This document shows, piece after piece, positions 8,152-16,432 of a stretch of 64,000 nucleotides of DNA. The translations under genes were made by a program, and so were the position numbers. Origin of the DNA: DATARH01 sp035550515 (GTDB lineage: Bacteria > Pseudomonadota > Alphaproteobacteria > ATCC43930 > CGMCC-115725); NCBI GenBank assembly GCA_035550515.1, contig DASZOZ010000047.1, forward strand, positions 1-64,000, written 5' to 3'. Position 1 is the first letter of the stretch. Each line of letters opens with the position of its first letter. The notes under the pieces are model-generated. The model made no database searches. It had not been told where the DNA came from and was given only the letters and a program-made list of their open reading frames with translations.

Positions 8152-9165
8152 CTATTTCCCGTAGCCGTGGACATCGCGCACGGCGGCGGCGATCTTTTCC
8201 GGGCTGGGGATGTAGAGCTTTTCGAGGTCGGGGGCGAAAGGCACCGGGGTATGCGGCGCGGTCACCCGGCGGATCGGCGCCTTCAGCGCATCGAAGGCCT
8301 TGTCGGCGACCAGGGCGGCGATGTCGGTGGCGATGCTGCAGCGCGGCGTCGCCTCGTCGACGATGACCAGCCGGCCGGTGCGCTCGACGCTTTCGAGGAT
8401 CGTGTCCTCGTCGAGCGGCGAGGTGGTCCGCGGGTCGATCAGCTCGATCTCGATCCCGTCCTTCTCCAGCTCTTCGGCCGCGGTCATCGCGTAGTGCACC
8501 ATGCGGGCCAGCGCGACGACGGTCACGTCGTCGCCGTCGCGCACGATGTTGGCCTCGCCGAAGGGGATCGTGTAGGGCTCGTCCGGCACCTCGGCGCGCA
8601 GGTCGTACATCAGCTTGTGCTCGCAGAACACGACCGGATCGTCGTCGCGGATCGCCTGGATCAGCAAGCCTTTGGCGTCATAGGCGTTGGACGGCACGAC
8701 GCATTTGAGGCCCGGCACCGAGGTGAAGACGTGGTACGGGCTTTGCGAGTGCTGCGCGGCGGCGCTGCGCCCGGCCCCGACCATCGTGCGGATCACCAGC
8801 GGGGTCCGCGCCTTGCCGCCGAACATGTAGCGGAACTTGGCCGCCTGGTTGAAGATCTGGTCGAAGCAGACGCCGAAGAAATCGGAGAACATCAGTTCGG
8901 CGACCGGCCGGAGTCCGGTCACCGCGGCGCCCGCCGCGGCACCCATGATCGCCGACTCGGTGATCGGCGTGTCGATGACCCGCGCCTCGCCGAACTCGCC
9001 GATCAGGCCCTTGGTGACGCCGAGCACCCCGCCATAGGCGTCGCGCTGGCCCGCGCTGCCCGCGCCGCCAGCGACATCCTCGCCGATGACGATGATCGAC
9101 GGATCGCGCCGCATCTCCTGGCGGAGCGCCTCGTTCAGCGCCTGGCGGATGGTTTTCTGCGGCAT
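8152..9165 (-). CDS. acoB: 2-oxoacid/acetoin dehydrogenase E1 component, beta subunit
   Basis: A 337-residue transketolase-like pyrimidine-binding subunit. Typical segments are IRQALNEALRQEM at the start, VIGEDVAGGAG, PITESAIMGAAAGAA, and IDPRTTSPLDEDTILESVERTGRLVIVDE near the C-terminal domain. It forms the thiamine-diphosphate active site with the alpha subunit encoded upstream. The ATG at 9165 has a GGGGAGG site; a TTG 18 bp earlier is possible. It ends 16 bp before the start of the E2 gene. A branched-chain or pyruvate E1 is the alternative; the lipoyl-hydrolase partner favours the acetoin type. Confidence 0.88.
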   Translation of the reverse strand: MPQKTIRQALNEALRQEMRRDPSIIVIGEDVAGGAGSAGQRDAYGGVLGVTKGLIGEFGEARVIDTPITESAIMGAAAGAAVTGLRPVAELMFSDFFGVCFDQIFNQAAKFRYMFGGKARTPLVIRTMVGAGRSAAAQHSQSPYHVFTSVPGLKCVVPSNAYDAKGLLIQAIRDDDPVVFCEHKLMYDLRAEVPDEPYTIPFGEANIVRDGDDVTVVALARMVHYAMTAAEELEKDGIEIELIDPRTTSPLDEDTILESVERTGRLVIVDEATPRCSIATDIAALVADKAFDALKAPIRRVTAPHTPVPFAPDLEKLYIPSPEKIAAAVRDVHGYGK

Positions 9166-9201
9166 GGCGGCGGCCCTCCCCAAGAATTTAGCGTGCCCGG
9201 C

Positions 9202-9726
9202 TCAGAATGGCTCCCAGGGGTAAACCGGCGGCGGCGGTGGCGGTGCGGGCACCCATGGCCCCGGCGGCAGGTAAGCCGGGGGCGGGGGCGGCGGCGGCAA
9301 GCCGCTCCCCGTCGGCATCGCCGACGCCGGTTGCGGCACCGGTGCCGCAGCCGGACCCGGAAGGCCGGCCGAGACGGGGATGCCGCGCAACTGCGCCAGC
9401 TCCCGCGCGTTCAGTTGGCGCGCCATCACGTCCGTCCCGGCGCCCGGATGGCGATGCCGAACCGTCCGCTTCATGTGTCGGTGCACCGCGGTGTGCTTTG
9501 TGCTCGCGGCGGATGCCGCCGCTGGGCTTTGCCGGCTGGACGGCGCCGGCGGGGTCGCCGTCGCGTCCGGCGCCAGCCCCGCCGCCGGATTGATCGCACC
9601 GGTCGGCGGTGCGGCCGCGGTCGGCGGGGCAGTTTCCGAGCCGACCGGGGAGGTCGGGTTCTGCGCCCAGGCCGGCACGGTCATCAACATGCCGGCGAGC
9701 GCCACGCCGGAAACGAACTTCATCAT
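9202..9726 (-). CDS. Secreted proline-rich protein of unknown function
   Basis: A 174-residue protein with a clear signal peptide (MMKFVSGVALAGMLMTVPAWA, cleavage after AWA). The mature part is low-complexity: Ala/Pro/Thr-rich at residues 23-75, a basic His-rich patch near residue 80, then two long proline runs in the last 40 residues ending in PWEPF. A short ordered stretch, DVMARQLNARELAQLRGIP, sits in the middle. I recognise no family. It lies between the E1alpha and E1beta genes on the same strand but has nothing visibly to do with them. It could be a cell-envelope spacer or an inner-wall protein. Confidence 0.6.
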   Translation of the reverse strand: MMKFVSGVALAGMLMTVPAWAQNPTSPVGSETAPPTAAAPPTGAINPAAGLAPDATATPPAPSSRQSPAAASAASTKHTAVHRHMKRTVRHRHPGAGTDVMARQLNARELAQLRGIPVSAGLPGPAAAPVPQPASAMPTGSGLPPPPPPPAYLPPGPWVPAPPPPPPVYPWEPF

Positions 9727-9774
9727 TGCTTTCCCCCGCGGTCGGTCATGAACAGGCCGCCCACCCGCTTGCGT

Positions 9775-10743
9775 TCAATAGGAAACATACACATCGGTCA
9801 GAAGTTGTGACGCTTCGGGCGGCGCGGCGGCGCGGGCATCGGCAATGGCCTGGTCGACCAGCGACGCGACCTCCGCATCGACTGCGTCAAGCGCGTCGAG
9901 TTCGAGCAATGCCGCCTCGCTGACGCGGGTGCGGAAATGCTTCAGACAGTCGCGGTTCTCGCGCAGGTTCCTGACCTCGTCCTTGCCGCGATAGAGCTGC
10001 GCGTCGCCCGAATGGTGGCCGTAGAAGCGGCAGGTATCGACCTCGATCGCCGACGGCCCGGCGCCGTTGCGGGCACGTTCGACGGCCTCGTACGCCGCCT
10101 CGTGCACCTCGAAAAAATTGTCGCCGTTGACCTTGACCGCCGGCAGGCCGAACCCGGCGGCGCGGCCGGCGATATCGTCGCTGCCGCAGTGGTAGCTGAA
10201 ACCGGTGCCTTCGCCGTACTGGTTGTTCTCGAACACGAAGATCGCCGGCAGCTTGAGCACCACGGCCATGTTGAGCGCCTCGAAGGTGGTGCCCTGGTTG
10301 GAGGCGCCATCGCCGGAAAAGCAGACCGCGACATGGCCGGTGCCCAACGTCTTGGCGGTCAGCGCCGCGCCGACCACCAGCGGCGGGCCGCCGCCGACGA
10401 TGCCGTTGGCGCCGAGCATGCCCTGGTCGAGGTCGGCGATATGCATCGACCCGCCCTTGCCGCCGCACAGCCCGCCCTGCTTGCCGAACAGCTCCTTCAT
10501 CATCCCGCCGACATCGCAGCCCTTGGCGATCGAATGGCCGTGTCCGCGATGCGTGCTGGCGATGTAGTCCTGCGCGCCGAGATGCATGCAGACGCCGACC
10601 GCGGAGGCCTCCTCGCCGGCGTAAAGATGGACAAAGCCAGGGATGCCGCCTTTGGCGAACTCCTCCTGCACCCGCTCCTCGAAACGGCGGATCGTCGCCA
10701 TCGAGCGATAGGCCCGGATCAACTCTTCGCGGCTGAGCTGCAT
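9775..10743 (-). CDS. acoA: 2-oxoacid/acetoin dehydrogenase E1 component, alpha subunit
   Basis: A 322-residue thiamine-diphosphate-binding subunit. The ThDP/Mg motif starts at GDGASNQG and ends about 30 residues later at ENN. GGKGGSMHIAD and the histidine in STHRGHGHSIAKG are conserved active-site features. The ATG at 10743 has a GGGGGAGG site 8 bp upstream; a longer start at 10764 is less likely. It works with the beta subunit 0.6 kb downstream. No E3 (dihydrolipoamide dehydrogenase) gene is in the window, so E3 must be shared with another complex. Confidence 0.9.
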   Translation of the reverse strand: MQLSREELIRAYRSMATIRRFEERVQEEFAKGGIPGFVHLYAGEEASAVGVCMHLGAQDYIASTHRGHGHSIAKGCDVGGMMKELFGKQGGLCGGKGGSMHIADLDQGMLGANGIVGGGPPLVVGAALTAKTLGTGHVAVCFSGDGASNQGTTFEALNMAVVLKLPAIFVFENNQYGEGTGFSYHCGSDDIAGRAAGFGLPAVKVNGDNFFEVHEAAYEAVERARNGAGPSAIEVDTCRFYGHHSGDAQLYRGKDEVRNLRENRDCLKHFRTRVSEAALLELDALDAVDAEVASLVDQAIADARAAAPPEASQLLTDVYVSY

Positions 10744-10867
10744 GGCCGTGTCCTCCCCCTCCATTGCGGCTTCCGCCCGGCCCAGCATGAGCCTGCCGCG
10801 GAGCGAACTCAACGGTTTCGACCCCTCATCGCGCTGTCCCGCACCGGCAGTGGCGACGCGGGAAATC

Positions 10868-10962
10868 GCTAATAAATCATCAATAGAAAATAGATGGATT
10901 TTTAAGGACCTTTGTCTTTGCCATCGCTTCCATAAAATCCCAGTATTTTCGCTGAAGACGAG
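10868..10962 (+). promoter_or_regulatory. AT-rich intergenic region, probable promoter zone
   Basis: The shared upstream region of the leftward E1alpha gene and the rightward gene at 10963 contains a sharply AT-rich stretch (AATAAATCATCAATAG and following) in otherwise very GC-rich DNA. Such islands mark promoters in this genome. I could not pick a convincing -35/-10 pair, and no riboswitch was recognised here. Confidence 0.4.
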
Positions 10963-11742
10963 GTGACGAAATATTCACCGATATTTAACCAAGTCAAACC
11001 GGCGTATGCGAGGCAAGCGATGGACGGCATGACGGTAGTTGCTTATCGGCCACAGGCGAGCCGGTTTGTGTTTCATTCGGTCATCGACGGCATCGGCCGC
11101 ATGGCCTGGGAGGACCTCAACAGCGATGAGGTGATGTGCGTCGCCAAGGCCTATTACTATTTTTCGATCCAGTTCCGCGAGAACCTCGAAGTCGCCCGCG
11201 CCCTCCACCCTGCGGACCCCAAGCTCGCCGAGCTGTGGGAAGGCGAATGCGATACCGACAACCTGTCGCCGTGGCCCGGCGTGGCGGCCGCGGGTGAGCG
11301 GATGAACCATGACGAATTCATGCGCCGGCTGCTGGAATTCCATCCTGCCGGCCGCGACGACCGCCTGACCGAGGCCGGTCTCGGCTATCTCGGCAAGGCG
11401 CGGGCGATCGATGACAGTGCGCGCGCTTCGAGCATCGCCAGCTACGAGGACGGCGGGCTGTCGACGGTGTTCGCGGCCATGCTGCGCGCGCCGCATTGGT
11501 ACGGCAAGGGCCAGCGCGCCTTCCGCTTCTTCCTGGAGCAGCACATCGCCTTCGACAGCGAGGACGGCGCCGGCCACGGCATGCTGAGCCGGCACCTCCC
11601 GGTCGACGACCGCATCCTGCCGTTATGGACCGCGTTCCGCGACCTGCTGGTCGCGGCGGTGCCAAAGCTGGCGACGGTGTCGGCGGTGACGCGGCGCGCC
11701 CCGCGCGCGCCGGTGCTGCGCCCCGCGCTGCGTCTGGTCTGA
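10963..11742 (+). CDS. Heme-oxygenase-fold-like protein (possible diiron enzyme), function unknown
   Basis: A 259-residue, probably all-helical protein. Acidic and histidine residues are arranged as in heme-oxygenase/TenA-like metalloproteins: E73 and E76 in QFRENLE, E93/E95 in WEGECDTDNLSPW, H116 in MNHDEF, E162, H178, and the block FFLEQHIAFDSEDGAGHG (E192, H194, D198, H205). That last block resembles DUF3050-like and iron-dependent members of the superfamily. The chemistry cannot be named. Start is GTG 10963 (weak site) or ATG 11020, which has GAGG upstream. It stands directly before the sulfhydrylase and MetA-like genes on the same strand, so an operon is likely. Confidence 0.6.
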   Translation: MTKYSPIFNQVKPAYARQAMDGMTVVAYRPQASRFVFHSVIDGIGRMAWEDLNSDEVMCVAKAYYYFSIQFRENLEVARALHPADPKLAELWEGECDTDNLSPWPGVAAAGERMNHDEFMRRLLEFHPAGRDDRLTEAGLGYLGKARAIDDSARASSIASYEDGGLSTVFAAMLRAPHWYGKGQRAFRFFLEQHIAFDSEDGAGHGMLSRHLPVDDRILPLWTAFRDLLVAAVPKLATVSAVTRRAPRAPVLRPALRLV

Positions 11743-11759
11743 CAAGGCGGGAGGGGGCG

Positions 11760-13049
11760 ATGCGCAGCGAGACGCTGGCGATCCACGGCGGCTATGACGG
11801 CGATCCCGCGACGCGGGCGGCGGCGGTGCCGATCTATCAGACGGCGGCCTACGAGTTCGACAGCGCGGAGCATGGCGCCGCGCTGTTCAACCTGGAGGCC
11901 GACGGGTTCCGCTACAGCCGGATCAACAATCCGACCGTCGACGTGCTCGACAAGCGCGTCGCGGCGCTCGAAGGCGGGGTCGGCGCGCTGTGCGTCGCCT
12001 CGGGGCAGGCGGCGCTGCATTACGCGCTGCTGAACCTCAACGAGGCGGGGAGCAATTTCATCACGGTGCCACAGCTTTACGGCACCACCCACACGCTGTT
12101 CTCGCATCTTTTCCCGAGCCTCGGTATCGAGGTGCGTTTTGCCAAATCGGACAGCCCGGCCGATGTCGAGCCGCTGATCGACGCCAACACGCGCGCGGTG
12201 TTCTGCGAGAGCGTCGGCAACCCGGCCGGCAATATCTGCGACATCGCCGCGCTCGCCGAGGCCGCCCATGCCGGCGGCGTGCCGCTCGTCGTCGACAACA
12301 CGGTCGCGACGCCGATCCTGCTCCGCCCGATCGAGCACGGCGCCGACGTCGTCGTCCACTCGCTGACCAAGTTCATGGGCGGCCACGGCACGACGCTGGG
12401 CGGCGCGATTGTCGACGGCGGAAAATTTCCGTGGATGCGGCAGGCGGCGCGCTTCAAGCAGTTCTGCGCGCCCGACACCTCCTACCACGGCCTGGTCTAT
12501 GCGGATCATTTCGGGCCGCGCGCCTATATCGCGCGCTGCCGCAGCGTCTATCAGCGCACCACGGGCGCGGTGCTGTCGCCGCTCAATGCGTTCCTGCTGC
12601 TGCAGGGCATCGAGACGGTGGCGCTGCGGGTCGAGCGGCATGTCGAGAATGCGCGGCGCGTCGCCGAATTCCTGCGCGACGACAAACGCGTCGGCTGGGT
12701 CAATTATGTCGGCTTTCCCGACAACCCGTATCACCGCCTGGCCGAGAAATATCTCGGCGGCCGGGCCTGCTCGCTGCTGACGTTCGGCACCCAGGGCGGG
12801 TTCGACGGCGGCAAGCGCTTCTACAACGCGTTGAAGCTGGTGAAGCGGCTGGTCAATCTGGGCGATGCCAAGTCGCTCGCCTGCCATCCCGCGTCCACCA
12901 CGCATCGCCAGATGCCGCCGGACGTGCAGCTCAAGGCCGGTGTGCGGCCGGAGATGATCCGGCTCAGCGTCGGCATCGAGCATGTCGACGACATCATCGC
13001 CGATCTCGACCGGGCGCTCGACGCCGCGGCCGAGGAGGCGCGGCACTGA
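11760..13049 (+). CDS. metY: O-acetylhomoserine sulfhydrylase-type PLP enzyme
   Basis: A 429-residue Cys/Met-metabolism PLP enzyme. The cofactor lysine is Lys204 in VVHSLTKFMGGHG. Other landmarks are YSRINNPTVDVLDKRVAALEGG (phosphate contacts), VPQLYGTTHTLF, VVDNTVATP, and the C-terminal HPASTTHRQ and IRLSVGIEHVDDI. The length and the GGFDGGKRFYNALKLVKRLVNLGDAKSL segment fit O-acetylhomoserine aminocarboxypropyltransferase rather than the shorter cystathionine synthases. It would replace the acyl group of homoserine with sulfide to give homocysteine. GGGAGG precedes the ATG. The acyltransferase gene follows after 2 bp. Confidence 0.9.
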   Translation: MRSETLAIHGGYDGDPATRAAAVPIYQTAAYEFDSAEHGAALFNLEADGFRYSRINNPTVDVLDKRVAALEGGVGALCVASGQAALHYALLNLNEAGSNFITVPQLYGTTHTLFSHLFPSLGIEVRFAKSDSPADVEPLIDANTRAVFCESVGNPAGNICDIAALAEAAHAGGVPLVVDNTVATPILLRPIEHGADVVVHSLTKFMGGHGTTLGGAIVDGGKFPWMRQAARFKQFCAPDTSYHGLVYADHFGPRAYIARCRSVYQRTTGAVLSPLNAFLLLQGIETVALRVERHVENARRVAEFLRDDKRVGWVNYVGFPDNPYHRLAEKYLGGRACSLLTFGTQGGFDGGKRFYNALKLVKRLVNLGDAKSLACHPASTTHRQMPPDVQLKAGVRPEMIRLSVGIEHVDDIIADLDRALDAAAEEARH

Positions 13050-13051
13050 CG

Positions 13052-14059
13052 ATGTCGCTGTTCGCGCTCGCTCCTCTGTCCCGCGCCGCCTCGCGCACCC
13101 CTGGAGGGCTGAAGATCGGGCTGGTCAACAACATGCCGGACGCGGCGCTCAAGACCACCGAGCGGCAATGGCGCGAACTGCTGGCGCGCGCCGCCGGCGA
13201 TGCGCGCTACACTTTGCGCGTCTTCTCCTTTCCCGATCTGCCGCGCTCGGCCGAGGGACAACGCCATGTCGCCGAGCACCACGAGCCGATCGACCGGCTG
13301 TGGGACGGCGAATTCGACGGGCTGATCGTCACCGGTGCGGCGCCGGCCGCGGCGCGGCTCGAAGACGAGCCGTGCTGGCCGACCCTCACGCGGCTCGTCG
13401 AGTGGGCCGAGCGCCATACGCGCTCGACGATCTGGTCGTGCCTCGCTGCGCATGCGGCGGTGCGCCATCTCGACGGCATCGCGCGCAGTCCGCTCGTCGC
13501 CAAGCTCTCCGGCGTGTTCCCGAGCGAGAAACGCGCCAACCACCGGCTGCTCGCGCTGGTCCCGCCGCGCTGGGCGGCGCCGCATTCGCGCTACAACGAG
13601 CTTCCCGAGCCGGCGCTGCGGGCGCGCGGTTATCGCATCCTGTCGCGCTCCTCGGTTGCCGGCGCGGACATCTTCATCAAGCGCTGCGGCAGCCTGTTCG
13701 TCTTCCTGCAAGGTCACCTGGAATACGACGCCGGGGCGCTCGGCCGCGAATACCGCCGCGACGTGGTCAATTACGTCGCCGGCAAGAGCGACCGCTACCC
13801 GGAATTGCCGGCGAATTATTTCGCCGGCGAGGTCGCCCGGGAAATGCTGGCGTTTCGCGCTGTCGCGCAGCGCGAGCGCGGCGACGCGCTGTTCGAGCGG
13901 TTCCCGGCGCTGCCGCCGATGCAAGCGCCCTGGCATCAGGCGGCGACAGGGTTGTTCGCCGGCTGGCTGGCGCAGCTCGACACGCGGCGCTCGCGCCGCT
14001 TCGGCTGGCTGCCGTTGCCGGTCGCGGCGCCGCGGCCCGCGGCGCCGACCTACGCCTGA
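13052..14059 (+). CDS. metA: Homoserine O-acyltransferase (MetA-type)
   Basis: A 335-residue protein of the MetA/HTS family. It activates homoserine with an acyl group so that the preceding sulfhydrylase can make homocysteine. The catalytic triad appears as Cys130 (STIWSCLAAHAAV), His222 and Glu224 (FLQGHLEYD), with spacing close to that of E. coli MetA (142/235/237). IGLVNNMPDAALKTTERQW is the family N-terminus. The acyl donor (acetyl- or succinyl-CoA) cannot be decided from sequence, although an O-acetylhomoserine sulfhydrylase neighbour suggests acetyl. Its end overlaps the converging phosphopantetheinyl transferase gene by 10 bp. Confidence 0.85.
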   Translation: MSLFALAPLSRAASRTPGGLKIGLVNNMPDAALKTTERQWRELLARAAGDARYTLRVFSFPDLPRSAEGQRHVAEHHEPIDRLWDGEFDGLIVTGAAPAAARLEDEPCWPTLTRLVEWAERHTRSTIWSCLAAHAAVRHLDGIARSPLVAKLSGVFPSEKRANHRLLALVPPRWAAPHSRYNELPEPALRARGYRILSRSSVAGADIFIKRCGSLFVFLQGHLEYDAGALGREYRRDVVNYVAGKSDRYPELPANYFAGEVAREMLAFRAVAQRERGDALFERFPALPPMQAPWHQAATGLFAGWLAQLDTRRSRRFGWLPLPVAAPRPAAPTYA

Positions 14060-14694
14060 TGCGGCGCCGCGATCGCGGTGACCACCAGCCCGTCTGCGAC
14101 GAGATAACGTCCCTCGAAGATCCGGGGGACGCCAGGCGGCGGCTCGATCAGCAGCCGGGCCTGAAAGGCGCGAGCCGCCGGGTCGATCGTCACACAGGCG
14201 TCCTCGAAGCCGAGCCAGCGGCCGGCCAGCGGATACCACGCCTTGTAGACGCTCTCCTTGGCGCTGAAGATCAGCCGGTCCCAATGGATGTCGCGCGGCG
14301 CGGCGGCGGCCCACGCGGTCTCCGCCGCGACGAGGACCCGCCGGGCGACGCGGTCGGGTATGGCGGCGTGCGGCTCGGCATCGATGCCGATCGCCAGCAT
14401 GTCGGCGGCGCGGGCGACGGCGGCGGCGCGGTAGCCGGTGCAATGGGTGATGCTGCCGACGATGCCCGGCGGCCACAACGGCTCGCGTTTGGGGCCGCGC
14501 AGGATCGGTCCGTCGGCGATGCCGAGGCGGCGCAACGCCTGGCGGGCGCAATGCCGGGCGGCGGCGAATTCCGCCCGCCGGCTTTCGACCGCCTCGCCGA
14601 GCAACGCCTCCTCTTCCGGAAAGGGCCGCACGCCGATGGCGTCGCCGCGCATGGCGGCGGCGCTCGCTTCGGACGGCAGCAGGCGCTCGATCAT
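14050..14694 (-). CDS. 4'-phosphopantetheinyl transferase (EntD/Sfp type)
   Basis: A 214-residue PPTase that moves phosphopantetheine from CoA to a carrier-protein serine. The signature motifs are VGSITHCTGY, MLAIGIDAEP (Mg-binding Asp and Glu) and WDRLIFSAKESVYKAWYPL. This EntD-like layout is used for secondary-metabolism carriers rather than for fatty-acid ACP (AcpS). The gene points towards metA. The only carrier protein visible nearby starts 124 bp upstream on the opposite strand, making it the obvious client. Confidence 0.9.
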   Translation of the reverse strand: MIERLLPSEASAAAMRGDAIGVRPFPEEEALLGEAVESRRAEFAAARHCARQALRRLGIADGPILRGPKREPLWPPGIVGSITHCTGYRAAAVARAADMLAIGIDAEPHAAIPDRVARRVLVAAETAWAAAAPRDIHWDRLIFSAKESVYKAWYPLAGRWLGFEDACVTIDPAARAFQARLLIEPPPGVPRIFEGRYLVADGLVVTAIAAPHQA

Positions 14695-14817
14695 CGCGTC
14701 TGGCTATGCCTCGCGCTGTCACCCGGCGCAACAAAACCCTGCGTCATCCGCTCGTCTTGGCGGTTTTTTAACGCGGCGCAGCCACTCTGGCGGCCTCGCA
14801 TTTGCCGGAGCCCCCCG

Positions 14818-15072
14818 ATGTCAACTGCCTCGCAAATCCACGCCTTGTTCGCCGAGGTGGCGCACGACCAGCATAAGGTCCTCGCCCCGCTTTCGGACGA
14901 GCTCGGGCTGCTCGAAACCGGTCTCGACTCGCTGTGCTTCGCGATCATCGTCGCCCGGCTCGAGGACATGCTCGGCGTCGACCCGTTCAGCGCCGACGAC
15001 GAGATCGATTTTCCGGTGACGGTTGGCGATTTTATTCGGCTGTACGAGCATGCCGCTGCCCTCGCCGCCTGA
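14818..15072 (+). CDS. Stand-alone acyl carrier protein
   Basis: An 84-residue acidic carrier protein. The phosphopantetheine attachment site is Ser38 in ETGLDSLCFAIIVARLED, where LDSL matches the usual DSL motif and helix II follows. Its closest look is to carrier proteins of biosynthetic clusters rather than housekeeping AcpP, which normally has GADSLD. The ligase gene starts inside its last 23 bp, showing translational coupling. It probably carries the acyl or aminoacyl group activated by that ligase. Confidence 0.85.
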   Translation: MSTASQIHALFAEVAHDQHKVLAPLSDELGLLETGLDSLCFAIIVARLEDMLGVDPFSADDEIDFPVTVGDFIRLYEHAAALAA

Positions 15073-16432
15073 GCCCGCCTCCCTCTGGCAGGCGCTGAGC
15101 GCTGCCGGGCGGCTGTCGCGGCGCTGGCTGTCGGACGACCATTCGCGGGTCAGCCTCGCCGCGTTGTCGCGCGGCAGCAGTCTCGGGCGCCCGCTCGGCG
15201 AGCTGCGCGGGCGCTCGGTGCTGCTGTCGACGCGCGACCAGCTGCCGGCGGCGCTGGCGCTGATCGAGCTCGACGGCATCGCGCGGCGGATCGTGCTGTG
15301 CCCGCCGGATGTCGCCTCGGCGCATCTGCCGGGCGTCATGGCGACGGCGGAGACCGATACGGTCGTCGGCGACCGCGCCGCCGCCGGGCTGGGTGCCGCC
15401 GGTTTTGTACCGGCGGGCACCGGTATTACGCCGGGCGCGTCCGACCGCGAGCCGGGCGAAGCGACGGAATGGATCCTGCTGACCTCGGGGACGACCGGCG
15501 CGCCGAAGCTCGTACGGCATACGCTGGCGACGCTGGCCGGTCCGATGCTGGGCGGCGGCGCGCTCGGTCACGGCGCCGTGTGGAGCACGTTCTACGACAT
15601 GCGGCGCTACGGCGGCCTGCAGATTTTCCTGCGCGCGATGCTGGGCGGCGGATCGATGGTGCTGTCCAGCGCGCTGGAGGCCGTCGGCGACTTCCTGGCG
15701 CGGGTCGGCGCCCGCGGCGTATCGCATATCTCGGGAACGCCGTCGCATTGGCGGCGGGCGCTGATGAGCGGGGCGGCCGACAAGATGGCGCCGCGCTACG
15801 TGCGGCTCTCGGGCGAGATCGCCGATCAGGCGGTGCTCGACCATCTCCGCACGGCGTTTCCCGCGGCCGATATCGCGCACGCCTTCGCCTCGACCGAAGC
15901 GGGGGTCGCGTTTGACGTCGGCGACGGGTTGTCGGGGTTCCCGGCCGCCTATCTCGGCCGCCGCGGCGCGGTCGACATGCGCGTCGTGGACGGCTCGCTG
16001 CGCATCCGCTCGGCGCGAAACTCGCTGGGCTATCTCGGCGGCATCCCGCAACCCTTCGACGATGACGGGTTTGTCGACAACGGCGACATCGTCGAGTTGC
16101 GCGACGGCCGCTACCACTTCGTCGGGCGGCGCGGCGGCGTCATCAATATCGGTGGTCAGAAGGTCCATCCCGAGGAGATCGAGGCGGTGATCAACCGCCA
16201 TCCGGAGGTGCAGATGTCGCGCGTCACGGCGCGCAAAAACCCGATCACCGGGGCGATCGTCGTCGCCGACGTGGTGGTGGCCGCGGCGCATGCCCCGCTC
16301 GACGCGGTGAAGGGGCAGATCCTCGACGCCTGCCGCGGCACGCTGGCGCGCTACAAGGTGCCGGCGACGATCCGCTTTGTGCCGGCGATCGAGGTCGCCG
16401 CCTCCGGCAAGCTGGCGCGCAACAATGTCTAG
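15050..16432 (+). CDS. AMP-forming acyl/amino-acid ligase of the ANL superfamily
   Basis: A 460-residue adenylating enzyme. Core motifs are in order: WILLTSGTTGAPKLVRHT (A3 P-loop), AFASTEAGVAFD (A5-like), DDGFVDNGDIVEL (A7), FVGRRGGVINIGGQKVHPEEIE (A8 hinge) and SGKLARNN (A10 with the catalytic lysine). It is shorter than typical CoA ligases (about 500-550 residues) because the N-terminal domain is reduced. It overlaps the carrier-protein gene by 23 bp and the reductase gene by 8 bp. The likely job is to adenylate a small acid and load it onto the carrier protein. The substrate is unknown. Confidence 0.83.
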   Translation: MPLPSPPEPASLWQALSAAGRLSRRWLSDDHSRVSLAALSRGSSLGRPLGELRGRSVLLSTRDQLPAALALIELDGIARRIVLCPPDVASAHLPGVMATAETDTVVGDRAAAGLGAAGFVPAGTGITPGASDREPGEATEWILLTSGTTGAPKLVRHTLATLAGPMLGGGALGHGAVWSTFYDMRRYGGLQIFLRAMLGGGSMVLSSALEAVGDFLARVGARGVSHISGTPSHWRRALMSGAADKMAPRYVRLSGEIADQAVLDHLRTAFPAADIAHAFASTEAGVAFDVGDGLSGFPAAYLGRRGAVDMRVVDGSLRIRSARNSLGYLGGIPQPFDDDGFVDNGDIVELRDGRYHFVGRRGGVINIGGQKVHPEEIEAVINRHPEVQMSRVTARKNPITGAIVVADVVVAAAHAPLDAVKGQILDACRGTLARYKVPATIRFVPAIEVAASGKLARNNV

